Source: an uncultured Sutterella sp.
GTDB taxonomy: Bacteria; Pseudomonadota; Gammaproteobacteria; Burkholderiales; Burkholderiaceae_F
NCBI GenBank assembly: GCA_900552195.1
Contig: URYO01000027.1
Coordinates: 1-10,851 of the forward strand
Reading direction: 5' to 3'
DNA length: 10,851 bases
The notes under the pieces are model-generated. The model saw only the letters and a list, made by a program, of their open reading frames with translations. It was not told where the DNA came from and did no database searches. Positions 1-5,946 of the stretch are shown here, one piece after another (within the stretch, counting starts at the first letter, position 1; each line of letters begins with the position of its first letter). The translations under genes and the position numbers were made by a program.

Positions 1-759
1 ACCGCCGAAGTGGTTCGCACGCCTTACTGCTTTCCGTCGCTCGGCGGAATGGAATTAAATGTCGGTATTCGAGCACCGGCCCACGGCCGTACTCCTAATA
101 AATCCACTTCAGCTCAGCGCTCTTCCTTTTATCAAGTGCATTGGTACTTCACGCCTTGGCTTTTTATCCTTGAAGTTCTCCTCGACACGAAATGTCTGGA
201 ACAGTCCGCATGGGATTTAGCCTATATGACAGAACTCGATCCGCTTTGGGATGATTCCGTCACTACGTTCTTCTTAAATCCGGATGCTTCGCTCTTTGCC
301 AATCCGGCCGCGGCTGCAGCCTGCGCCGCTGACTGCGTGGCGGCAACGTCTTCGCTTCCGGTTTCTGAACTCTATTGGTGTGCAGGATGCCACGGCGGAA
401 TCTTTCCCTTAACCGGCTGGGTCGGCTCTCATGTTCACTTTCCTCAAGCTTCTTCTCTGCTTGTCGCGCGCTTCACGATGAAACTCCATCGCTCCGGTCT
501 TCAGTGGGCGGCCTACGGAGAAAAAGGCCAGTGCGGTCCTTATCTGGAACCCATCATGGATAAACGTGTCTATCGAACTCAGATGATGTATCCGTCAAGA
601 ACGACAGGTAAACAAGACGGACGATGCTGTTATCCGATGGGCGCTTCGACTTCCCTTTGGCATTCCGGCAAAACCTGGGCTTCCGGCGGAGAAGATGCGG
701 CTTACCTCATCTATCGCAAACGGGACTGTTGCCAAGGTGCGGGCATTCAGCCGAGTTGA
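1..759 (+). CDS. traU: TraU, F-type conjugal pilus assembly protein (5' end cut by window edge)
   Basis: This is the C-terminal part of a TraU-family protein. The frame is open from base 1 and the real start lies to the left. Visible family features are the RTPYC..LGG segment near the start, a hydrophobic HWY..PWLFIL stretch, the DLAYMTELDPLWDD block, FLNPDASLFANP followed by an Ala/Cys-rich AACAADCVAA segment, the WCAGCHGGIFPLTGW block, the LHRSGL segment, and the C-terminal SGKTW..YLIYRKRDCC end. F TraU is about 330 aa, so roughly 75-80 residues are missing. In F-like systems TraU is a periplasmic, cysteine-rich protein needed mainly for DNA transfer and to a lesser degree for pilus assembly. 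It is followed by trbC, as in F. The family assignment is firm; the exact role here is inferred from the family. Confidence 0.95.
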   Translation, partial: TAEVVRTPYCFPSLGGMELNVGIRAPAHGRTPNKSTSAQRSSFYQVHWYFTPWLFILEVLLDTKCLEQSAWDLAYMTELDPLWDDSVTTFFLNPDASLFANPAAAAACAADCVAATSSLPVSELYWCAGCHGGIFPLTGWVGSHVHFPQASSLLVARFTMKLHRSGLQWAAYGEKGQCGPYLEPIMDKRVYRTQMMYPSRTTGKQDGRCCYPMGASTSLWHSGKTWASGGEDAAYLIYRKRDCCQGAGIQPS

Positions 760-779
760 TTTTGAAATATCCACACCAA

Positions 780-797
780 TTCAAAACAATTTTTGAA
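780..797. repeat. Inverted repeat TTCAAAA/TTTTGAA
   Basis: Two perfect 7-bp arms, TTCAAAA (780-786) and TTTTGAA (791-797), are separated by four bases. They lie 21 bases after the traU stop. The stem is made almost only of A-T pairs, so it would be a weak RNA hairpin. A DNA-binding site or chance in AT-rich DNA are alternatives. The same TTTTTGAA core recurs in the next inverted repeat. Confidence 0.45.
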
Positions 798-851
798 AAG
801 AGATTACTTTTTCAAATCTTAATGCTCCATCCGATCTAACCCAGATAAAAC

Positions 852-880
852 TTTTTGAATTAAACACACTTATTCAAAAA
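852..880. repeat. 9-bp inverted repeat just upstream of trbC
   Basis: The arms TTTTTGAAT (852-860) and ATTCAAAAA (872-880) are perfectly complementary across an 11-base spacer. The right arm ends seven bases before the trbC ATG and occupies the place where a ribosome binding site would be expected. It could be a translational control hairpin or an operator. It shares its core with the repeat at 780-797. Confidence 0.5.
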
Positions 881-887
881 TTCGTTT

Positions 888-1481
888 ATGAATAAATCGT
901 ACTTTTTCGAATTCCTTCTGAGCACCTTGATGACTTGTCCGCTGATCACCTTTGCTGCTTCGGAACCTTGGATGATCGAAGATGTCCTTGAAGCTTCTTC
1001 CGAACTCTCTCAGCAGATGAGAGATCCTGAAGTAGCCACACAAAAGCCTCTGCCTCAGGCCTTTGTCTTGGTGTCTTTTTCAATGCCGGAGGCTTCCTTA
1101 GAGCGTTTGGCCCGTGACGTCAAAGACGCCGGCGTGCCTTTGGTTTTTCGCGGCGTTCCGGAAACCAAAGGACCCTCTGACTCTAAACTCCCGCTCCTTA
1201 ATCCTCAGTCGCTCTCGGCCTTTCAGCCTTTAATCGATTCCGGCGCCGACGTCCAGCTCAATCCCGAACTATTCTCCGAATTCAATATTCGTCAGGTTCC
1301 CGCTTTAATCATCAAAGAAGAAAGCTCCGCTTCCTCGGACGGCTGCGTCCAAAGCGCAAAAGCCGTTGTCGTCCCGGGAGACGTGACGTTGAGATACGCC
1401 TTGGATCGTCTAACCGATCGCAAAGACTCCGTCGGCGAAGCCGCCCGCGCGCTTCGCGTCAAACTTGGGAACCGACCATAA
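888..1481 (+). CDS. trbC: TrbC, F-type conjugation protein (pilus assembly)
   Basis: This 197-aa protein matches the F-type TrbC family (F TrbC is about 212 aa). A signal peptide covers residues 1-23 (MNKS, hydrophobic stretch, cleavage near TFA|A). The diagnostic block VLVSFSMPEASL follows, then the VPLVFRGVP segment, QLNPELFSEFNIRQVPALI with P138 in the position of a thioredoxin-fold cis-proline, and a closing VVPGDVTLRYALDRL. No CxxC is present, as is usual for TrbC, so it should be thioredoxin-like but not a redox enzyme. In F, TrbC is a periplasmic protein required for pilus assembly. The start at 888 is the only one giving a complete signal peptide, because the frame has a stop at 861-863. 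Its stop overlaps the next ATG in a TAATG. Confidence 0.92.
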   Translation: MNKSYFFEFLLSTLMTCPLITFAASEPWMIEDVLEASSELSQQMRDPEVATQKPLPQAFVLVSFSMPEASLERLARDVKDAGVPLVFRGVPETKGPSDSKLPLLNPQSLSAFQPLIDSGADVQLNPELFSEFNIRQVPALIIKEESSASSDGCVQSAKAVVVPGDVTLRYALDRLTDRKDSVGEAARALRVKLGNRP

Positions 1482-2680
1482 TGTGTACCCTTTTTCCTCG
1501 TGCTTTGCTCAGCTCTGCTCTTTTAATGCTCTTTAGCAGCCAAGCTTTTGCTTACGATAAGCAATCCGCAATGGATGCTGCTAAAGAAGAAGCGGCCAAG
1601 CTGTCGATCAAAGACATCCTCACAGAGAGCTCTGCTTCTGGTACGGTTCCGGAATACGGCGCAGACGTATCGGAACTTAAAGACCTGTTTGCCAAAGGGC
1701 AAGGCAATCTCTTAACACCCGGCTCTTCTAAAGCCGACGGTTGTTTGTCGCAAACGTCTATGGACTGCCGTGCAGTTCAATTAATTTACGACACACATTC
1801 CCGGCCGGGATGGGAGGAATCCGACTTCGACAATATCTTGGCGGATCGCGATCATCTCTTAAATAAAGTTCCGGATCTTCCGCCCAACGGAGGAGAAATC
1901 TGCGAAACCATCACAACGACCCGGCCGCCTCAGACCGACTTTGCAGTCTGCGAAGAAACCACCGTCGGCAGCTCTACTCAGTCCTGCTTTGAAGGCTGGA
2001 CAGAAAAGCTCGACGTCTCAACGCTCTTCGAATGTATTGCTCGAACGGGTAAGAAACTCACCGTTGAGTGTCTCGCCGATTACAACGAAACGAGCCAAGA
2101 CTACACGTGTCTCCATACACCGCCTCAGACCTGCCACGTCGGAGAAAAAGTCGAAATCCAAAGTACGTATCAATACCGCTGTAAAACTCAGCAGTTTGAA
2201 CAAAACACTTATCGATGCAATCGATATCTGGAAGTGGTCGGATACTCAGGATGCGAAATCGGCAAGTTCTTTGAGGCTCAGTCCGAGACTTCGTCTTCGC
2301 TCGGTAAAGATGCCTGCAACGGCGGAGACGTCATCGAGCTTAAATATCAATGCTCTAATGATCTGATCCCCAAACTTCGCATAGAAACCAACGTTAAAAA
2401 TTCCGCTAACTTCGGTTTTGAGATACAGGCGGCCGACTTTCAGAACGAACATTACTTCTCGAACTGCAAAGGCGTCTGGACCGGACAAACCCGCTGCATC
2501 GGAGTCAACTGCACCGTCGATATCAAGATGGACATCTATACCCGTCCGGGTAAATGGGATTACTCCGGTTCCATCCAAAAGCGTTTTTCTTTCCAGAAAA
2601 ACGTCAATGACATCTCCTTGGACAAATGGCGCACCACCTGCGTCAGCGACGACGGCAAGGTCGTGGAGTTCGAATCATGA
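1481..2680 (+). CDS. Secreted TraN N-terminal-like protein (split TraN, first half)
   Basis: This 399-aa exported protein has a clear signal peptide at residues 1-24 (cleavage AFA|Y). The mature start (AMDAAKEEAAKL..., VPEYGADVSE..., a Gly-rich GQGNLLTPGSSKADGC segment, and RPGW followed by an Asp-rich stretch) resembles the N-terminal region of larger TraN proteins of F-like and SXT-like systems. From about residue 135 it becomes Cys-rich with many Thr and Tyr, and ends in a beta-rich region (about 295-399). The three-repeat C-EGP-NG-CW signature of the next protein is absent. It starts inside the trbC stop (TAATG) and overlaps traN by four bases (ATGA), so all three are probably co-translated. 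The likely role is a partner of, or detached half of, the TraN adhesin at the outer membrane. That is an inference; the alternative is an unrelated secreted Cys-rich protein. Confidence 0.6.
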   Translation: MCTLFPRALLSSALLMLFSSQAFAYDKQSAMDAAKEEAAKLSIKDILTESSASGTVPEYGADVSELKDLFAKGQGNLLTPGSSKADGCLSQTSMDCRAVQLIYDTHSRPGWEESDFDNILADRDHLLNKVPDLPPNGGEICETITTTRPPQTDFAVCEETTVGSSTQSCFEGWTEKLDVSTLFECIARTGKKLTVECLADYNETSQDYTCLHTPPQTCHVGEKVEIQSTYQYRCKTQQFEQNTYRCNRYLEVVGYSGCEIGKFFEAQSETSSSLGKDACNGGDVIELKYQCSNDLIPKLRIETNVKNSANFGFEIQAADFQNEHYFSNCKGVWTGQTRCIGVNCTVDIKMDIYTRPGKWDYSGSIQKRFSFQKNVNDISLDKWRTTCVSDDGKVVEFES

Positions 2681-5019
2681 TCCGTCTTCCTTTAATCGTC
2701 CTTTTGTCCTCCCTGACCGTCCTCTCTTCAGCGGCTGTCCGTGCCGCCTGCACGGACGGCCCCGAAGTTTGTGTCGACGGCCCGGGCTCCAAATTCATCA
2801 ATGGCGTTGAAGTTTGGCGTGAATGCTGGAACTATCAAACCACGCGTCACTGCACTTCAAGCTCGACTGTCGATTATTGTTCCGGCCTAAAACAAACACC
2901 GGGTTGTCGTCAAACAAAAGCAGAGTGTCTGAGTCACAGCCTGACCGGTACCTGTATGTCTTGGAACAGTACTTATATCTGTTCCGAAGAAGCAAAAGAA
3001 ACAGAAAACATCGAAATTCTCGATAGTTCTCATACCGTTATATCCGGAACGGATACGACGACTTGTTCAAGTTTCTTAGACAATCCCGACTGCTATATCG
3101 CAGAAGAGAAATGTATCGAAGGTCCTGAGACACGAATCATTAACGGCGTAGCCGTTTATAAAGAGTGCTGGAAGAAAGAACTCGCTTTTGCCTGCGCTGC
3201 TCCCGGCGCCTCCAACAGCTGCCAAATCCTCGCCTCTAAAGGCTGTCAGCCCATAGGAGAAAAAGTTTGCGAGCGCGTCGGTGCCGACGGAACCTGCGCG
3301 CAGTATTCGCAGAAGTACCACTGCGTCAATACCGATCCGATTGAAGGCGATGACATTACGCCGGAAGGAACACCCGCTAAACCCGGTTTTGATCTTTTAG
3401 CCTGTAAGACTGCAACGGAAGGCATGACCTGTAAAGCCTCCGGTTACTCCTGTATGCAGACCAACGATAAAGGCGAATGCATTCAGCGCAAATACATCTA
3501 TAACTGCACCAAATCCCTAAACGAAAACTCGTGCGAAGCCCTAGAAAAGCTCCCCGAATGCGAAGTCCGTAAATCAACCTGTATCGAACGCGACGGCCCG
3601 AAGTGTCTTGCTTATAAAAAGGAAATCTTCTGCAAAGGCGACTCGGAAATCTCTGCCCCCGGCGCCGACATCATTGATTCAAACATTGTCATCGGCGCCA
3701 TTGAACCCTCGGACACTTGTCTTCCCCTTAAAGATAATCCGGCCTGCACGGTGCTTCGAACCGAATGCGTCGAAGGCCCGGCAGAAAAGATCATCAACGG
3801 CATCCCTGTTTATAAAGACTGCTGGAAGTATGAACACGTCTATGTCTGCGGAGCCTCAGGCGACGGCTCCGAAGAAACCAAAAACGACTGCGGTAAGTTC
3901 GAAGCCGATAAAGACTGCGTCAAAGTCTCTTCCGAATGCATTGCGGTCGATGACCAAGGCAAATGTTTAACGACCGCCCACACTTATCGCTGTGTAGAAA
4001 AAGAAGGATCCGTCGTCACAGAAACCATCTGCCGCCCCGCAGAATGCTTGGACGGCATCTGCGAGGGCTCCGGCGACCCGGCCGATTCTGACTTCTCTAA
4101 AGTGATCACAATGCTTGAGACAGCGCGCCAAGGCGCCCTTTACGGCGACTACGACAACGGCCGCTTCTTTAACGGAGAAGTCGACGAATGCTCCAAGAAA
4201 GTCTTAGGTTTCTCCTGCTGCGATACCAAAGTCAAAGCCGGAACGGCTAATTCGTCTGCTTTTGGCAAAGCGATGAGATTTGCCGGAGACGTGACGGTAG
4301 AAACCGTCAAATACATCGGCAGTCCTTATGTTTATGACGTCTTGTCAGCTTCTGACGCTACCTCCGGCATCTTGAATATGCTCTACGGCGATGCAACGAG
4401 CGGTATCTACAATCCGTCGCTCTCTTTCTATGGTTTCGGAATGACGCTCCAAGGGGGCCAAATGTATTTCACCTTTGACCCCACCTCTTTCGCCATGTCC
4501 GTTGCCGTCCAAATTGCATTGGACTATCTGCAGTGCGAACCTAAAGAGCAAACCTTAATGCTCAAGAAAGGCCAGAAGCTCTGCCACTACGTCGGAACCT
4601 ACTGTTCTAAGAAAGTCGTCACCTGCGTGGAAAGAAAAGAAAGCTACTGCTGCTACAACTCGCCTCTTGCCCGCATCCTTCAGGAACAAGGCCGTCCTCA
4701 GTTAGGCAAAGGCTGGGGCTCGGCGCAAAACCCTCAGTGCGAAGGCTTTACCCAGGACGAACTCGAACGCTTGGATTTTGACGCGATGGACTTGTCTGAG
4801 TTCGAAGCCTTAATCGTCCAAAAGAACGAACTCAATTCCGCTGCCGCCCAAGACCGAGGAACGACCCATACCAAGAATTTAGTCGATAAAGACTTAGGTG
4901 CTTATGTCCCGCCGTCGGTCGGTTCTTCGCATGTCGTCGATCCCAACTTCACGGGTACTCCGACAGCGCCTACCCGCCCCTCATCGTCTAAAGCTCCTTC
5001 TAAAAATCTTAAAAACTAA
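2677..5019 (+). CDS. traN: TraN, mating-pair stabilisation outer-membrane protein
   Basis: The ATG at 2677 is preferred over upstream starts in the same frame because it gives a clean signal peptide (residues 1-23, cleavage VRA|A) and an ATGA overlap with a GGAG about ten bases upstream. This predicts 780 aa, against about 600 for F TraN. Residues 32-439 are a Cys-rich repeat region with two alternating motifs. Residues 505-780 carry the conserved TraN end: CSKKVLGFSCC, an aromatic and Gly-rich segment, then CVERKESYCCYNSPLARI, QLGKGWGS and LDFDAMDLSEFEA. TraN sits in the outer membrane of the donor and stabilises mating pairs by binding a recipient surface protein. The receptor cannot be told from the sequence. 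The last about 40 residues are Pro/Ser/Thr-rich. The family call is secure. Confidence 0.93.
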   Translation: MIRLPLIVLLSSLTVLSSAAVRAACTDGPEVCVDGPGSKFINGVEVWRECWNYQTTRHCTSSSTVDYCSGLKQTPGCRQTKAECLSHSLTGTCMSWNSTYICSEEAKETENIEILDSSHTVISGTDTTTCSSFLDNPDCYIAEEKCIEGPETRIINGVAVYKECWKKELAFACAAPGASNSCQILASKGCQPIGEKVCERVGADGTCAQYSQKYHCVNTDPIEGDDITPEGTPAKPGFDLLACKTATEGMTCKASGYSCMQTNDKGECIQRKYIYNCTKSLNENSCEALEKLPECEVRKSTCIERDGPKCLAYKKEIFCKGDSEISAPGADIIDSNIVIGAIEPSDTCLPLKDNPACTVLRTECVEGPAEKIINGIPVYKDCWKYEHVYVCGASGDGSEETKNDCGKFEADKDCVKVSSECIAVDDQGKCLTTAHTYRCVEKEGSVVTETICRPAECLDGICEGSGDPADSDFSKVITMLETARQGALYGDYDNGRFFNGEVDECSKKVLGFSCCDTKVKAGTANSSAFGKAMRFAGDVTVETVKYIGSPYVYDVLSASDATSGILNMLYGDATSGIYNPSLSFYGFGMTLQGGQMYFTFDPTSFAMSVAVQIALDYLQCEPKEQTLMLKKGQKLCHYVGTYCSKKVVTCVERKESYCCYNSPLARILQEQGRPQLGKGWGSAQNPQCEGFTQDELERLDFDAMDLSEFEALIVQKNELNSAAAQDRGTTHTKNLVDKDLGAYVPPSVGSSHVVDPNFTGTPTAPTRPSSSKAPSKNLKN
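2770..3993 (+). repeat. A/B cysteine-repeat region inside traN
   Basis: Two cysteine motifs alternate here. Motif A is C-x17-C-W-x7-C with an internal GP...ING..V(Y/W), and occurs three times with identical spacing: 2770-2853, 3112-3195 and 3766-3849. Motif B is C-x6/7-C-x7/8-C-x8-C, usually with G two residues before the third Cys, and occurs five times: 2905-2982, 3244-3324, 3430-3507, 3559-3633 and 3916-3993. The order is A-B-A-B-B-B-A-B, with a unit period near 110 residues. The even spacing suggests a string of small disulphide-bonded modules made by internal duplication. The nucleotide sequences have diverged, so the duplications are old. Confidence 0.85.
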
Positions 5020-5028
5020 CCTCTAATT

Positions 5029-5934
5029 ATGTGCAAAAGACCACAAAATCTTTGTCTTCTTTTATCGCTTGTCTTAACACTCGCCGCGCCTGCATCCCTG
5101 GCGGCTTCGTTCTGGGAAGAAGACGTTTGGAATTCAGATGACCGAGGTTTTCTTTACTATCCGCCTGAAGAATTAAAGAAAAAAGCTCCGGATCCTAATG
5201 CGCCTAAAGATCTTTCTTTAATCCTGAGCGCCGCTGAACTGAGAGCTGAGTACACCAAACGATTAGAGAACGCGACCTTTCTTCCCACGGAAGCCAATGT
5301 CTTAGCCTTCCAAGAGGTCAACCACTTCGTCCAAGAAAAAGCCGCCCTCTTTACCGACATGAACCGTCGGGTTTCTTGGCAGAACCCGCAGTTTGATTTC
5401 TCAACCCTCAATCCGGCCGCAAACTTCGCTCAGGTCTCCTTAAAGGAAGACAGAAACCAAACTCGTAAAGAACAGATTCCTCAGATCGCCCAAGAATGGG
5501 GCTTGATGTATTTCTATCGCTCCGACTGCCGCTTTTGCGCTCTCCAGTCTCCGTTGGTCAAGCAGCTCAAGGATACGTTTGGTTTTGATGTGCTTGCCGT
5601 CTCTCTTGACGGCTCGCCTAATGATCATTTCCCGGATGCGCTGCCAGACAACGGTGTCTCCAAACTTTTAACCAACGGAATGGGATTGGACCGAGTGCCC
5701 GCGCTCTTTATGGTTAAACGCGATCAATCCGCCTCTTACTTGGTCTCTTCCGGTGTGCTTTCGCTTGAAGACATGCTAAGCCGCATTCAGACACTGGCTT
5801 TAAGCAAGCCCGGAGAGTCGCTTTTCGGCGGCGCGCAGGCCGCAAACTCTGTGCAAAAGACCACAAATTTGTCTGCCCCTGACGTTTTTCCGAACACTGT
5901 CTTAACCGCGCCTGCCGCCGCTCCTTCCCTTTAA
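5029..5934 (+). CDS. traF: TraF, F-type conjugal pilus assembly protein with thioredoxin-like domain and CxxC
   Basis: This 301-aa TraF-family protein is longer than F TraF (about 247 aa). The signal peptide is residues 1-25 (cleavage SLA|A). The mature N-terminus has the family pattern of an aromatic/acidic start (SFWEEDVW, RGFLYYPP), then LSAAELRAEY. Residues about 155-255 form a thioredoxin-like domain with GLMYFYRSDCRFCALQSP (C167-x2-C170), an AVSLDG strand and RVPALF (P224, cis-Pro position). F TraF is reported to lack a CxxC, so this copy may be an active disulphide oxidoreductase or isomerase helping to fold its Cys-rich neighbours TraN and TraU; this is inference. The tail after about residue 260 is low-complexity and contains a nucleotide repeat of the gene's own 5' end. 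No clear ribosome binding site precedes it, nine bases after traN. Confidence 0.92.
   Translation: MCKRPQNLCLLLSLVLTLAAPASLAASFWEEDVWNSDDRGFLYYPPEELKKKAPDPNAPKDLSLILSAAELRAEYTKRLENATFLPTEANVLAFQEVNHFVQEKAALFTDMNRRVSWQNPQFDFSTLNPAANFAQVSLKEDRNQTRKEQIPQIAQEWGLMYFYRSDCRFCALQSPLVKQLKDTFGFDVLAVSLDGSPNDHFPDALPDNGVSKLLTNGMGLDRVPALFMVKRDQSASYLVSSGVLSLEDMLSRIQTLALSKPGESLFGGAQAANSVQKTTNLSAPDVFPNTVLTAPAAAPSL
5030..5047 (+). repeat. 18-bp direct repeat, copy 1 (start of traF)
   Basis: TGTGCAAAAGACCACAAA begins at the second base of the traF start codon and encodes the first residues of the signal peptide (MCKRPQ). An exact copy lies 820 bp downstream in the 3' end of traF. An exact 18-mer repeated within 11 kb is not expected by chance. 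The similarity continues past the exact core (TTTGTCT, then GTCTTAAC and CGCGCCTGC). Confidence 0.9.
5850..5867 (+). repeat. 18-bp direct repeat, copy 2 (3' end of traF)
   Basis: This is an exact copy of 5030-5047, followed by TTTGTCT and later by GTCTTAAC (5899-5906) and CGCGCCTGC (5907-5915), which are also present after copy 1 at 5071-5078 and 5085-5093. Here it is read in a different frame as part of the TraF tail (VQKTTNLS). In the +1 frame it would read LCKRPQICLPL and then meet a TAA at 5903. It looks like a degraded copy of the traF signal-peptide region. A 10-bp palindrome ACAAATTTGT (5863-5872) sits at its end. Confidence 0.85.
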
Positions 5935-5946
5935 TCCTCTTCAGCC

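Larger units (their letters stand above)
760..887. other. AT-rich gap between traU and trbC with inverted repeats
   Basis: This is the only sizeable gap inside the tra operon; all other junctions are 12 bases or less, or overlap. It is strongly A+T-rich and shows several TTTTTGAA/TTCAAAA elements in both orientations. A TTGAAA hexamer at 793-798, followed after about 18 bases by TCTTAA, is a weak promoter candidate. No convincing Shine-Dalgarno sequence precedes the trbC ATG at 888. The gap may hold an internal promoter, operator or RNA-processing site, but none of these is proven by the sequence. Confidence 0.5.

Noticed and set aside
1941..2366. 141-codon + strand frame inside the TraN-N-like gene
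   Set aside because: It is a +1 shadow frame with Ser/Lys/Arg-rich content and no start signal. The overlapping frame has the signal peptide and cysteine pattern.
2246..2578. 110-codon - strand frame within the TraN-N-like gene
   Set aside because: It is antisense to a gene with a signal peptide and operon coupling. No family features are visible.
2626..2676. Earlier in-frame start for traN at 2626
   Set aside because: It would add 17 charged residues (rich in Arg and Gln) ahead of a good signal peptide and overlap the preceding gene by 55 bases. The ATG at 2677 gives the signal peptide and the ATGA junction.
2620..2700. Frameshift splitting a single traN gene
   Set aside because: The second part begins with a complete signal peptide and a suitable ribosome site. 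Two genuine secreted proteins fit better than a broken gene.
2418..2810. 130-codon + strand frame across the junction of the two TraN-like genes
   Set aside because: It has low-quality composition (Arg/Pro/Ser-rich), no ribosome site and no family resemblance. It is a shadow of the two overlapping real genes.
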